Source: Zea mays (lineage: Eukaryota > Streptophyta > Magnoliopsida > Poales > Poaceae). From it: a DNA stretch of 64,000 nucleotides. This document shows positions 23,674-36,517 of this stretch, one piece after another. The stretch spans positions 180,850,428 through 180,914,427 of the forward strand of contig NC_050101.1 of assembly GCF_902167145.1 (NCBI RefSeq), written 5' to 3'. A program made the translations under genes and the position numbers. Below the pieces are notes generated by a model. The model was not told the DNA's origin, ran no database searches, and worked only from the letters and a program-made list of their open reading frames with translations. Within the stretch, counting starts at the first letter, position 1. Every line of letters begins with the position of its first letter.

Positions 23674-26600
23674 CTAGGGGTAAAACTTTCGGAGGTGCTC
23701 TATGTTCCAGGAGTTCCCAACTTCTGTGCCATCCATCTGGGTGAGGCGATACGATCCGGGCTGAGTGACTTCTGCTACTATGAATGGCCCTTCCCATAAG
23801 GGTGATAACTTGTGCCGTCCCTCCCCCGTTAGAATTCGGCGGAGGACGAGGTCTCCTATCGAAAAGAAACGTTGCCGCACAGCTTTGTCGTGGTAGCGCC
23901 TTAGGGTCTGCTGGTATCGTGCTGATTGGATTACTGCATTCAGTCGTTCTTCCTCAAGTACATCGATATCCTCCAGCCTGGTGGCTTCGGCTTCTGCTAT
24001 GCTTTCGAAGATCAATCTTGGCGCCCCAAACTTGAGATCAGCAGGTAGTACTGCCTCCGACCCATAGACCATGAAGAAAGGAGTGTTTCCCTGCAGGGCC
24101 CGGCTTGGTTGGGTTCTCAAGCTCCAAACAACATAAGGCAATTCTCTTATCCATTTTCCTGCGAATTTTTCGTTCTTATCAAAGACCCTTTTCCTGAGTG
24201 CCTCCAATATCATTCCGTTGGCTCGCTCAACCTGCTCGTTGGCTCTCGGATGGGCTACAGATGCGTACTTAATCTGAATGCTCTTTTGCTCGCAGAAGTC
24301 AAAGAATTCTGAACTGGTGAAGTTGGATCCCAAGTCAGTGATGATACTGTTTGGTATCCCGAATCTGAATATTATGCTTTGTATGAATTCCACGGCTTTA
24401 GCGGAGGTTAAAGAGGCAATGGGCTGGAACTCTATCCATTTAGTGAATTTGTCAATTGCCACCAATACATGGGTGTATCCTCCTTGAGCTTTCTTGAAAG
24501 GTCCAATCATATCCAATCCCCAGCATGCGAAAGGCCAAGTTACTGGTATGGTCTGTAGCTGCTGTGCTGGCATGTGCTGTTGCTTTGACAGGTATTGGCA
24601 AGCTTCGCATCTCTGAACTAACTCGTCTGCATCGTTCTTCGCCGTCGGCCAATAGAATCCTGACCTGAAAACCTTCCCGACTAGTGTTCTGGATGCCGCA
24701 TGTACTCCACACTGCCCTGCATGGACTTCCTCCAGAAGTTGCTTCCCGGTGGACGGGAGAACGCACTTCATGAGGACGCCTGACGCGCCCCTCCTGTATA
24801 ATACCTCCCCAATGAGTGTATAGTGAGCTGATTGTCTGGCAATGCGCTCTGCCGAATTCTTGTCATCTGGTTCTTCTTCATTCTTTATATACTTAATAAT
24901 CGGTTGTCTCCAGTCATCAGAGTCTGACTCGGGTTGATCTATGATGTTGCACTCTTCTATTTGATCCGTCGAGATGCTCGGCTGGAGAATTTCTTGCACG
25001 AAGACCCCGGGCGGGACCTGAGTCCGACCGGATCCGAGCTTGGACAGTACATCGGCCGCCGTGTTCCGATCTCTTTCTATATGATGAAACTCCAGACCCT
25101 CGAATTTATCCTCTAGCTTTCGGACGGCGGCGCAGTATTTTCCCATTGAATCACTTGAACAATCCCATTCCTTGTTTATCTGACTGATGACTACCAGAGA
25201 ATCTCCATACACCATCAGTCTCTTGACGCCCAATGATATGGCGATGTTTAATCCGTGTATCAAAGCTTCATACTCGGCTACGTTGTTAGAGGCCGGGAAT
25301 AGCAACTGGAGAGCATACTTGAGGTGCTCGCCTCCAGGTGCGGTGAAGAGAATCCCTGCTCCTGCTCCCTGCAGCTTCAGCGAGCCATCAAAATACATTC
25401 GCCATACTTCTGCCGTTTCTGGATTGTCTGGAACTTGCTGTTCTGTCCACTCTGATACGAAATCAACCAGTGCTTGAGTCTTGATGGCAGTGCGAGGTCG
25501 GAACTCGATATCATGGGATCCCAACTCGCAAGCCCACTTGGCTATTCGGCCAATGGCTTCCTTGTTGTGAAGAATATCCCCTATTGGAAAACCAGTAACT
25601 ACTATGACTTTGTGATCGTCAAAGTAGTGGCGCAGCTTGCGGGCAGTTAGAAGTACTGCATATAATAGCTTCTGAACTTGAGGATACTTTTTCTTCGATG
25701 GGCCTAGAACCTCACTGATGAAATAAACAGGATGTTGTACCGGATAGGCATGCCCTTCTTCCACTCGCTCGACTACCAACGCAGTGCTTACCACGTGAGT
25801 CGTGCAAGAGATATATAGCAGCAAATCTTCAGCCGGTTGAGTCGGCGTAGCTCGCCGGGGCGGTTTCAATACTGGTGGTGTTGTCAGGAATTTCTTTAGT
25901 GCGTCTAGAGCTTCTTGTGCTTCTGAAGTCCATTGAAACTTATCCACCTTCTTGAGTAGTTTGTAAAATGGCAGACCTTTTTCTCCCAGCCTGGATATAA
26001 ATCTTCTCAGGGCTGCCATACATCCAGTGAGTCGCTGAACCTTCTTTTGCGACCGAGGAGCTTCCATCTTCATGATAGCTTCAATCTTATCTGGATTAGC
26101 TTCAATTCCCCGGTGGCTGACAATAAATCCGAGCAACTTTCCTGCTGGTACCCCGAAAACACATTTTTCAGGATTGAGCTTCCATCTATATCTTCTCAGG
26201 CTGTTGAAAACCAGCTGTAAGTCTTCGATGAAGTTTTCCGGATTCTCCGTTTTGATCACCACGTCGTCTACGTAAGCCTCCACACGCTTGCCCCAGTGAT
26301 CGGCTAAGCATGTTTGAATGGCTCTCTGATAAGTCGCTCCAGCGTTTTTGAGGCCGAACGGCATGGAGGTATAACAGAAAGCACCAAACGGGGTGATGAA
26401 CGCCGTTTTTTCCTCGTCTTCTTTTGCCAAACTAATCTGATGATACCCGGAATAGCAATCTAAAAAAGACAGCACAGAACACCCAGCGGTGGAATCCACC
26501 ACCTGATCTATCCTCGGGAGCCCGAAGGGATCCTTCGGACAGTGTTTGTTGAGATCAGTATAGTCGACGCACATGCGCCAATCCACTTTACTCTTTTTGA

Positions 26601-26859
26601 GTACAAGAACAGGGTTGGCTAACCACTCGGGGTGTAATACTTCTCTAATAAATCTAGCCGCGACCAAGCGAGCTAACTCGGCACGAATGGCCTCTCTCTT
26701 GTCTGGCGTGAAACGACGCAGCTTTTGCCGGATCGGCCTCGCCTGAGGATAAACTTTCAATTTGTGCTCGGCCAACTCCCTCGGGACTCCCGGCATATCC
26801 GTAGGTTGCCATGCAAATACGTCTCGGTTATCTTGCAGGAACTGGACGAGCGCGCTTTC
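23674..26859 (-). pseudogene. Gypsy pol region: RT, dual RNase H, integrase
   Basis: Continuous minus-strand frame that follows an in-frame TAG at 26860-26862. Numbering from the first internal Met (26796): RT spans ~20-300, with the catalytic YVDD at 175-178. A degenerate RNase H-like segment lies at ~325-450. A second RNase H spans ~465-590, with MYFDGS at its start. The integrase zinc region has His692, His699, Cys730 and Cys733. The integrase core triad is Asp762, Asp821 and Glu857, with 58- and 35-residue spacing. The protein ends at 'LRKFYP'. Dual RNase H is characteristic of Tat elements. All catalytic residues examined are present, so this part looks recently functional. It is called a pseudogene only because the TAG separates it from Gag-protease. 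Readthrough cannot be excluded. Confidence 0.92.
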
Positions 26860-29070
26860 CTATTTGTCATTCAAACTGGAGCTGATGATGGCCGTCTTGC
26901 GCTCATCAGCGAACCCCAGGTTGATTCGCTTGGTTTCTTCAGTCGGCCGCATAGAGGTCGCGGCCTGAGCTTCGTTTGCCGGTACGGCGAGGTCTTCCTC
27001 AGGCTTAGAGTTCGCCGGCGTAGAAGGAACCGTCGACGGCTTGGTGGTGAGGGCTGCTTGGATGGCCACTCGGAAACATTCTGCGGCGCCTTGGAAGTCG
27101 GCGCGCACAGTTATGATTCCTTGCGGTCCTGGCATCTTCAGTATCATGTAGGTATAGTGCGGGATGGCCATGAATTTGGCTAGCCCCGGCCTTCCGATGA
27201 TGGCGTTGTACCCGTAGTCGAAGTTCGCCACCTCGAACCTCAGGAACTCGGTTCTGTAGTTATCCGGAGTCCCGAAGGTGACCGGCATGTAGATGTGGCC
27301 CAGCGGGTATTCCCCTTCCGTCGGCACGATGCCGAAGAAAGGAGTGTCTGACTCGTGGAGCTCTTTGAGGTGAACTCCTAAGCCTTGGAGCGTACGGGGG
27401 AAGGTGACGTTGATGCTGCTCCCCCCGTCCACTAGCACCTTCTTTACCCGGCTCTCTTGGATCACCGGATCGACGAGGAGCGGGTATTTGCCTGGATGGT
27501 CAAAGTTGAGCCATTGATCCTCCCGAGTGAAAGTGATTGGGTGCTCCGACCACCGGTATGGGGCGGGAGGGCCGGTGGTCGCCACCAGTATCTGGCGGTC
27601 GTTGAGCTTTTGTTGTCTTTTGTTCTCCTGCGACCCATGTCCGCTGAAGATGACGTTGACCTTCCTGTCAACGCGCGGGAAAGCTCCTCCTCCTCCCTCC
27701 TCCGGCTGATGGGGCTGTCGTGGTTCACCTGGTCCTCCCCTCGGCGGAGGAGGTGGTAGGGGTTGGAAGGGTCGGCCATGCCCGACGGAGTGCTTGAAAT
27801 CTCGGCAGTTGCGGAGAGTGTGGCGCATGTCTTTGTGGTACGGGCACTGGGCGTCGAGGATGTCGTCCAGCGTGCGCTCGCCTCCTCGAGGCCCTCCTCG
27901 GGCGCGAGAGGCGGGTGGTCCGGCAGCGTGTACCTCTTCACGAGGCCTCTTCTCCCAGCGTTTGTCGGATGGCTGGTTCGCGTCACGTCGTGGTGCTGCC
28001 GGTGCAGGCTTTGCTCCTCCGATGAGATCCTGGGCCCGCTCGTCGGCGGTGATGTAGAGGTCGGCTTCCCGGAACAGCTCCTCGGAGGTAGTCGGCGCCT
28101 TTTGTAGTATGGCTCGGACGAAAGCCGAGTCGTTAGATCCTCTGTAGAAGTCCTCGATCACGGCCGCCTCCGTGACCTCGGGGATGCGGTTTCTCATGGT
28201 ATGGAACCTTTTAAGGTATGACCGGAGAGTCTCATCCCCCCGGCGCTTGATGGATTTGAGGTCCCATGGTTGCGCTGGCTTGTCGGAGAGAGACTGGAAG
28301 TTGGCGGTGAAACGTCGACTGAAGTCTCCCCAGTCGTCGATGCAGTGTCGGGGTAGATGTCGTAGCCACTGCAGCGCATCTTGCCCAAGGACGATGGGCA
28401 GATACGCGGTCATGACGTCTTCGGATGCTCCGGCAGCCCGAGCAGCGGTGGTGTAGACGGCTAACCAACCCCCTGGATCCTGCTTAGGTTCATATTTGTC
28501 GACATTGGATACCTTGAAGTTGGGAGGCCATTGGATGGCCCTAAGGCGCGGAGTAAGGGCGGATACTCCGCATGTGTCCTCCTGTCGTCGGGGATGACGT
28601 CTGTCCCGGGGAGGGGAGTGGCGGTGGTGGTTCCTCGACCGTCCCCGGGTGGTACCACCAGTTGAAGCTGTTGCCGACTCAGTTCGGGTGGCCTGGCTTT
28701 GAGTCGGGAAGCCATGATCTCGGTCATACTCCTCCCGACGGCGAATTTCGTTCTCATGCCGCCGCTCGCGCGAAGCATTGATAGAGCTTCGCGCGTCTCG
28801 GCGACTGTTGATGGCGTGTCGCAAATCGTTCGGCGGGTGAGCGAGCGGTAGAAGATGGTTGGCCGCCTGAGTGAACAGGCGTCGGAATCCTTCGGCGTCG
28901 GGAGTCCGAGGAAGACCGTCAGCTATCCGAGCTAGAACGCCTCCGACTTCGCTCGGCGTGTTCATAGCTCGGGCAAAGTCGGGGTTCAGGTTGCGCCCGA
29001 AGAGCGGATTCTCGCGTCGTTGCCTTGCATCTTGCTCGGTTTGCTCCTGAGTCCACCGGTGATCACGTCG
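26860..29070 (-). pseudogene. Gypsy Gag and protease region
   Basis: Minus-strand frame between two in-frame stops (TGA at 29071-29073 upstream, TAG at 26860-26862 downstream); the first Met is at 28965. It has an Arg-rich segment, then a Gag (retrotransposon gag) domain starting near 'WPPNF' at about residue 145 of the Met-28965 frame, and a Cys/His knuckle 'CPYHKDMRHTLRNC' near residue 385. The aspartic protease motif VLVDGGSSINV is near residues 510-520. The C-terminus leads in the same frame into the RT region. Upstream and downstream blocks share this frame, so one long gag-pol frame (29685-23674, about 2003 codons plus terminator) is interrupted by exactly two nonsense codons and no frameshift. 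Confidence 0.9.
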
Positions 29071-29685
29071 TCAGGAGTTCCTTCGTTCCCTGAAGACGCG
29101 TTCTTCCGGAGTTTCTCCTATCTCTGAGACCTCGTCTCGCAAGACAGGCTGCTCCGGATCCCGTTCTCCAGCTGCGTGATGTCGCCGAACGTTCCTGCGT
29201 CGGTTTCTTCGTCGGCGGGATTCTCGCTGAGGTGGTTCTTCTCCAGGCGCGGTCGGTTCATCGTCAGAGACGGCGGGTGACTCTGCTCTCCCGATGAAGA
29301 GGACGTCGGGGTAGAACGGTACTACTGTCGCGGCGATTTTCTTTCCGTTCTCCTTTGAGGCCGGAGGAACGGGAAGAACGACTTGCCTCTCCCTGGTCTC
29401 CTTCTTTCTCACGACCCATGTCCATTCTTTCGTCGGGGAAGTGGACAGCGGAGTCTTCCGGGTCAGCGAGCTTCCAGCTCCAGCCTCCCCGGAAACGATC
29501 TTTTTCCGAAGAGCCAGAGGTAGCGTCTTTCCAGCATTTTCGGAGTTTGTTGGAGGAGACTTCTGTTCCGGCAGATCTGCGAGGCGGTGTAGAATTCCTT
29601 CTTCATCCGCTACGGACGAGATTGTCCCGAAGCAGAATACAGATCCGGGACGCACGGCGATCTTGCTGTGGAAGGTGACGGCCAT
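29071..29685 (-). pseudogene. N-terminal segment of gypsy Gag polyprotein
   Basis: 204 codons from an ATG at 29683-29685, 24 nt downstream of the end of the primer-binding site, to an in-frame TGA at 29071-29073. The product is rich in Lys/Arg/Pro/Glu and ends in an Arg cluster. No domain is recognised. After the TGA the same frame stays open through Gag, so this is most simply the N-terminus of the same polyprotein cut off by a nonsense mutation. A genuinely separate ORF ahead of gag, as in some Tat/Ogre elements, is the alternative. Confidence 0.7.
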
Positions 29686-29708
29686 TGAGCTAGCTTGGAT
29701 CGTCGCAA

Positions 29709-29726
29709 CCCCTACCTGGCGCGCCA
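29709..29726 (-). promoter_or_regulatory. Primer-binding site of gypsy element
   Basis: On the minus strand TGGCGCGCCAGGTAGGGG begins two bases inside the right LTR, the standard position for a tRNA 3'-end complement. I suspect an arginine-type tRNA from related Tat elements but cannot verify it. It confirms minus-strand orientation. Confidence 0.8.
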
Positions 29727-29728
29727 GC

Positions 29729-30357
29729 TGTCGGTGTTTTGGATCCGACCGCACACCCGGGGTTGCCCCTCAAGGTGTTTTTAGGAGTAGGACGGTGCCA
29801 ACGACTGTAGCAAAATGGTTCGTGCCGATCGCACGAGGGACAATGGACAAGATTTGCAGGTTCGGGCCGCTTAGAAGTGCGTAACACCCTACGTCCTGGT
29901 GAGTATATGAGCGCGGTTACAAGAGGGTTCTCTGATAGAGGGCGCAGAGAGTTTTACGTGGGTGGCTATGTCAAACTGGGTCCTCCCTTCTGAAGGGGTG
30001 CCCCCTAGGCCTTATATACTCGACCGTAGGGCAGTACACGTGGGTATGATAACAACAAGTAGCTAAAAGGTAGTGAACCTCCTGAGTTTATCCCTACGTA
30101 ACCCTCGCCGACTTATCCTCGCATGGCTCCATTGCATGGGGGCTTCAGCGCGGGAAAGTCGGGTCTCCGTTGCGATTTACTCGTTCGACGATGTGGGCCG
30201 TCCGGGCTTGCACCAATCTGGTCTCACGTCTTCTCTTCTTTGTTGGTTGTCTTTCCCCAGGCCCACGAAAGAATGACCTTACGAATTATTGGGCCCTCGG
30301 GCCTTTCATGAGGCCTTTTACTTCTTTAGTGGACCCAGGGGATATCTATCCCCCACA
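29729..30357 (-). repeat. Gypsy element 5' LTR (right copy)
   Basis: 629 bp, same boundaries as the left copy and two differences by eye. It contains the minus-strand promoter. An apparent 91-codon plus-strand frame runs through it into knob DNA and is not a gene. Confidence 0.95.
30012..30018 (-). promoter_or_regulatory. TATA box in gypsy 5' LTR
   Basis: TATATAA on the minus strand, about 340 bp into the LTR in element orientation and correctly placed to drive gag-pol. Confidence 0.65.
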
Positions 30358-33300
30358 CGTACACCTGACCCCACATATTTTTCTTTGCCATAGATCACAT
30401 TCTTGGATTTCTAGTGTAGGCCATTTCTTGGTGAGAAATCTGTAGTTGTTAGCCTTCTGTATTATTGAATATGGTAGTTCATGTTATTTTCGACAAAAAT
30501 GGGGGTTGTGTGACCATTGATCATCGACCAGGGGCTCGTACACCTAACCCCACATGTGTTTTCTTGCCATAGATCACAATCTTGGATTTCTGGTAGAGAC
30601 CATTTCATGGTCAAAAATCTATAGGTGTTAGCCTTCAGTTTTATTGAAAATGGTCGTTCATGGCTATTTTCGACAGAAATGCGGGTTGTGTGGCCATTGA
30701 TCATCGACCAGAGGCTCGTACACCTCACCCCACATATGTTTCTTTGCCAGAGATCACATTCTTGGATTTCTGGTGGAGACCATTTGTTGGTGAAAAATCC
30801 GTAGGTGTTAGCCTTCGGTATTATTGAAAATGGTCGTTCTTGGCTATTTTCTAGAAAAATGAGGGTTGTGTGGCCATTGATCATCGACTAGAGGCTCGTA
30901 CACCTGTCCACACATATTTTTGGTGGTGACCATTTCTTGGTCAAAAATCTGTATTTGTTAGCCTTCGGTATTATTGAAAATGGTCGTTCATGCTATTTTC
31001 AACAAAAATAGGGGTTGTGTGGCCATTAGTCATCTACTAGAGGCTCGTACACCTCACCCCACATATGTTTCCTTGACATAGATCACATTCTTGGATTTCT
31101 GGTGGAGACCATTTCTTGGTCAATAATCCGTAGGTGATAGACTTCGGTATTATTGAAAATGGTCGTTCATGCTATTTTCGACAAAAATGGGGGTTGTGTA
31201 GCCATTGATCATCGACCATAGGCTCGTACACCTGACCCCACATGTGTTTCCTTACCATAGATCACAATTTTGGATATCTGTTGGAGACCATTTCTTGGTC
31301 AAAAATCTGTAGGTGTTAGCCTTCGGTATTATTGAAAATGGTCGTTCATGCTATTTTCGACATCCTTGGATTTCTAGGGGAGACCATTTCTTGGTCAAAA
31401 ATCCGTAGGTGTTGCCTTTGGTATTATTGAAAATGGTCGTACATGCTATTTTCAAAAAATGGGTGTTATGTGGCCATTAATCATCAACTAGAGGCTCGTA
31501 CACCTCACCCCACATATGTTTTCTTGCCATAGATTGCATTCTTGAATTTTTGGTGGAGTCCATTTCTTTTTCAAAAATCTGTAGGTGTTATCCTTCGATA
31601 TTATTAAAATGGTCGTCCATGCAATTTTCGAGAAAAATGTGGGTTGTGTGGCCATTGATCATCGACTAGAGGCTCGTACGCTTCACCCTACATATGTTTA
31701 CTTGCCATAGATCACATTCTTGGATTTCTGGTGGAGACCATTTATTGATAAAAAATCCATAGGTGTTATCCTTCGGTATTATTGAAAATGGTCCTTCATG
31801 CTATTTTTGACAAACAATAAGGGTTGTGTGGCCATTGATCATCGACCAGAGGCTCGTACAATTCCCCACACATATGTTTCCTTGCCATATATCACATTCT
31901 TGGATTTCAGGTAGAGACCATTTTTTGGTCAAAAATCCATAGGTGTTAGCCTTCAGTATTATTGAAAATGGTTGTTCATGGCTATTTTCGACAGAAATGG
32001 GGGTTGTGTGGCCATTGATCATCGACCAGAATCTCGTACACCTCACCCCACATATGTTTCCTTGACATAGATCACATTCTTCTATTTCTGGTGGAGACCA
32101 TTTCTTAGTCAAAAATCTGTAGGTGTTAGCCTTCGGTACTATTGAAAATGGTCGTTCATGCTATTTTCGACAAAAATAGGGGTTGTGTGGCCATTGATCA
32201 TAGACCAGAGGCTCTTACACTTCACCCCACATATGTTTCCTTGCCATAGATCACATTCTTGGATTTTTGGTGGAGGCCATTTCTTGGTCAAAAATCTGTA
32301 GGTGTTGGCCTTCCGTATTATTGAAAATGGTCGTTCATGCTATCTTCGACAAAAATAGGGGTTGTGTGGCCATTGATCATCGACCAGAGGCTCGTACACC
32401 TCACCCCACATATGTTTCCTTGCCATAGATCACATTCTTGGATTTCTGGTGGAGACCATTTCTTGGTCAAAAATTCGTAGGTGTTAGCCTTTGGTATTTT
32501 TGAAAATGGTCGGTCATAATATTTTCGAAAAAATGGGGGTTGTGTGGCCACTAATCGTCGACCAGAGCCTCGTACACCTGACAACACATATGTTTCCTGT
32601 TCATAGATCACATTCTTGGATTTCTGGTGGAGACAATTTCTTATTAAAAATCCGTAGGGGTTAGCCTTCGACATTATTGAAATGGTCATTCATGCAATTT
32701 TTGACAGCCTTGAATTTCTAGGGGAGACCATTTCTTGGTCAAAAATCTGTAGGTGCTAGCCTTCAGTATTATTGAAAATGTTCGTTCATGCTATTGTTGA
32801 CAAAAATGGGGGTTGTGTGGCCATTGATCATCGACTAGAGGCTCGTACACCTCACCCCACATATGTTTGCTTGCCACAGATTGCATTCTTGGATTTCTAG
32901 TGGAGACTATTTCTTCATCAAAAAAATCTGTAGGTGTTATCCTTCGGTATTATTGAAAATGGTTGTTCATGCAATTTTTGACAAAAATGTCTGTTGTGTG
33001 GCCATTGATCATCGACTAGAGGCTCGTTCGTAGGTGTTAGCCTTCGGTATTATTGAAAATTGTCATTCATGCTATTATCAATAAAAATTGGGGTATTGTG
33101 GCCATTGATCATTGACCAGAGGCTCGTACACCTCACCCCACATAGGTTACCTTGCCACAGATCACGTTCTTGGAATCCTGGTGGAGACCATTTCTTGGTC
33201 AAATAATTCATAGGTGTTAGGCTTCGGTATATTGAAAATGGTCGTTCTTGGCTATTTTCGACTAAAATGGGGGTTATGTGGCCATTGATCATCGACCAGA

Positions 33301-33363
33301 GGCTCGTACACCTGACCCCACATATGTTTCCTTGCCATAGATCACATTCTTGCATTTCTAGTC
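30358..33363 (-). repeat. Knob 180-bp array, reverse orientation, right of gypsy insertion
   Basis: About 16-17 reverse-orientation knob monomers beginning with the right target duplication CGTAC (30358-30362). Several monomers are rearranged: internal deletions join monomer parts near 31361, 32705 and 33028. The block ends at ~33363, where TR-1 begins mid-monomer. Open frames of 100-140 codons here are by-products of the monomer length. Confidence 0.95.
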
Positions 33364-35547
33364 GAAAATGTTCTCTCACTCAATTTGGCTAAATTTTCCA
33401 TGGTCTTTGTTTTATTGAGAAACAATGTGGCATATTAATATGTGGTGTTTTATTTGAGTGGACATAAACACCGTCTAGGTATGCCTTGAATAGAGGGGAT
33501 TATAGGAAACCTGGTATCACAAAAGGTCATTAGCTAGCCCAATAACATCTTTATCCACTAGTTGTACTCTAATACCCTCTCGTGCGAATACAATGCCCTT
33601 GACATCTGGGAAACATCATTTTTAGTTTAAAAGGTGATCTATTGTTTTGAATTCTTTATATTCCTGCTTTTTAGCAACCGTATGGTGGAAAAAAGTGCCT
33701 TACAACCTTAACCTATGTTTGGAAAGTTCTCTCACACAATTTGGCTAAATTTCCCATGGTCTTTATTTTATTTTGAGAAACGATGTGGCATAATGATGTG
33801 CGGTGTTTTACATGAGTGGACACAAATACCATCTAGGTATGCGTTAAATAGAGGCGATTATAGGAATCCTGCTTTCACAAAAGGTCATTTGCTAGCCCAA
33901 TAACGTCTTCATCCACTAGTTGTACTCTAATATCGTCTCGTGTGAATACAATGCCCTCAATATCATAGAAACGTCATTTGAGGTTTAAAAGGTGATCTAT
34001 TGTTTTGAATTCTTTATATTCCAACTTTTTCGCAACTATATGGTGGAAAAAGGTGCCTTACAACCTTAACCTATGTTTGGACAGTTCACTCACGTAATTT
34101 GGCTAAATTTTCCATGGTCATTATTTTATTTTGAGAAACAATGTGGCATATTGATGTCTTTTGTTTTTCTTGAGTGGACATAAACACGACTAGGTATGCC
34201 TTGAATAGAGGGGATTATAGGAAACCTGGTATCACAAAAGGTCATTAGCTATCCCAATAATGTCTTCATCCACTGGTTGTACTCTAAAACCCACTCGTGT
34301 GAATACAATGCCCTCAATATCATAGAAACGACATTTGAGGATTAAAAGGTGATATATTGCTTTGAATTCTTTATATTCCAACCTTTTAGCATCTGTATGG
34401 TGGAAAAAAGGTGCCTTACAACCGTAACCTATGTTTCGACAGATCTCACACGCAATTTGGATAAATGTCCCATGGTCTTTATTTTATTTTGAGAAATGAT
34501 GTGGCAAAATGATGTGTGGTGTTTTACTTGAGTGGACATAAACACCATCTAGGTATGCCTTGAATAGAGGGGATTATAGGAAACCTGGTATCACAAAAGG
34601 TCACTAGCTAGCCCAATAACGTCTTCATCCACTAGTTTAAAAGGAGATCTATTGTTTTGAATTCTTTATATTCCAAATTTTTCACAATTGTATGGTTGCA
34701 AAAAGGTGCCTTACAACCTTAACCTATGTTTGTACCGTTCACACACGTAATTTGGCTAAATTTTCCAAGGTCATTATTTTATTTTGAAAAACAATGTGGC
34801 ATATTGATGTGTTTTGTTTTTCTTGAGTGGACATAAACACCGTCTAGGTATTCCTTGAATAGAGGGGTTTATAGGAAACCTGGTATCACAAAATGTCATT
34901 TGCTAGCCCAATGACGTCTTCATCCACTAGTTGTACTCTAATACCCTCACGTGCAATTACAATGCCCTTGACATCAGGGAAACGTCATTTCTGGTACAAA
35001 AGGTGATCTATTGTTTTGAATTCTTTATATTCCAACTTTTTTGCAATTGTACGGTGGAAAAAGGTGCCTTACAACATTAACCTATATTTGGACAGTTCTC
35101 TCACGCAATTTGGCTAAATTTCCCATGGTCTTTTTTTATTTGAGAAACGGTGTGGCATAATGATGTATGGTGTTATACTTGAGTGGACATAAACACCATT
35201 TAGGCATGCCTTGAATAGAGGAGATTATTGGAAACTTGGTATCACAAAAGTCATTAGCTAGCCCAATAACGTCTTCATCCACTAGTTGCACTCTAATACC
35301 CTCTCATGCGAATATAGTGCCCTCAAAATCATATAAACGTCATTTGTGGTTTAAAAGGTGATCTATTGTTTGAATTCTCTATATTCCAACTTTTTAGCAA
35401 CGGTATGGTGGAAAAAATGTGCCTTACAACCTTAACCTATGTTTGGACAGTTCTCTCTCTCAATTTGGATAAATTTTCCATGGTCATTATTTTATTTTGA
35501 GAAACGATGTGGCATATTGATGTGTGTTGTTTTTCTTGAGTGGACAT
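33364..35547 (-). repeat. TR-1 satellite, reverse orientation, left of zeon-like insertion
   Basis: About six TR-1 units, reverse orientation. Starting at 33365 they match the reverse complement of ~12700-12810 including private variants (loss of 'aa' in the 'tctcaataaaac' segment; 'tattaatatg'). The order of variants continues in parallel back to ~10270. The last five bases, GACAT (35543-35547), form the left target duplication. Confidence 0.93.
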
Positions 35548-36205
35548 TGTTCTCAAGTGCTATGAGTTAAGAACAAGGCAACACAAGAAATGTTAAATAT
35601 TAATGCCCTTCGTCCTTTGAGACATTATTTCCCTTAGGATATAATGATCTTCAGACGAAGGTCATGGAGGACATACCTTCATCATTGCAACATATGATAA
35701 TAAAAGGAGAGTCATATGGAATGTAGGAGATAACATGAACAATTATGTAGCATTATCAGCTCATTTCTATTTTATTATCATGGAAAAATAGAAATGATAT
35801 TAAATTACAAATGTACCTTCGGCTTGAAAGAAGGTAAAGGTACGAGCGCGACGCAAAAGCAAATGCCAAGTCCACGTGAACAGTACGGGAGCACTGTTCA
35901 TCTATTTATAGGCACGGGACGTAGCCCATGTAAAATTACATCCATGCCCTTTACATTTGCTAATGACTCCATAGTGATCCATCGAGGTCTAAATAGCCTT
36001 TTCCCTTTTAAGCCGGTTCCCTTTTATGCTATCATGCCGAAGCTCCCTTGCGCATAGCTTCGGCTCTACGTCAACCTTCGTATTCTTTGTGTTTCTCACA
36101 CTGTGGTTCTGATCCAAGTCTGAAGGTACCTGTTCATGTATTACACTCCAGAAACATTGTTAAATCATGTTTTTGAGGACCTTTAGAAGACGAAGGCCCC
36201 CAACA
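35548..36205 (-). repeat. Zeon-like 3' LTR (left), missing 11 outer bases
   Basis: It begins directly with 'tgttctcaag' after the target duplication, whereas the right LTR has 'tgttggggact' before that point. It ends 'cccccaaca' at 36205. The inner polypurine-type tract (GCGAGGGGCTA on the minus strand) adjoins at 36206. Confidence 0.9.
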
Positions 36206-36360
36206 ATAGCCCCTCGCAATATTAATTTGTTAGAATAACGAATTCAAATTGCGATATGGACGAAGGCCTTAAGTCGAAGGTCCGAAAAAACACCTTCCCT
36301 TTGCTAGAATAGCAACAGTCGATGACAGACGGGGCCCTCCAATTTGGAACGCACTGGGCG

Positions 36361-36368
36361 TATAAATA
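36361..36368 (+). promoter_or_regulatory. TATA box of plus-strand gene in zeon-like element
   Basis: TATAAATA, 150 bp upstream of the ATG at 36518 and 156 bp inside the 3' LTR, directed opposite to gag. It mirrors the arrangement in the gypsy element. Confidence 0.7.
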
Positions 36369-36517
36369 GGAACTCACCCCGAGTACATTTGGTACGCTCT
36401 CTGCCGCCTGCTTTGCTTGCTCAATTTTTTAGCTCTTGTCTACCAACACTTTCTTGGTTTTTTAGACTTTCTAAGCTTCGGCTTTAAGGACACATTTTCA
36501 TCATTTCCGAAGAGAAG

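Larger units (their letters stand above)
16200..30357 (-). mobile_element. Ty3/gypsy LTR retrotransposon, Tat-like, with plus-strand extra genes
   Basis: Complete 14158-bp element flanked by the 5-bp duplication CGTAC (16195-16199 and 30358-30362). Two 629-bp LTRs differ at only two positions by eye (near 16530/30059 and 16778/30307), implying a recent insertion. Gag, protease, RT, RNase H and integrase lie in that order on the minus strand, so the right LTR is the 5' LTR. A dual RNase H layout, a long region between pol and the 3' LTR, and an opposite-strand extra ORF are known features of the Tat lineage. I do not assign a maize family name. Two gag-pol stops and one antisense-gene stop indicate that this copy is not autonomous as it stands. 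Confidence 0.95.
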
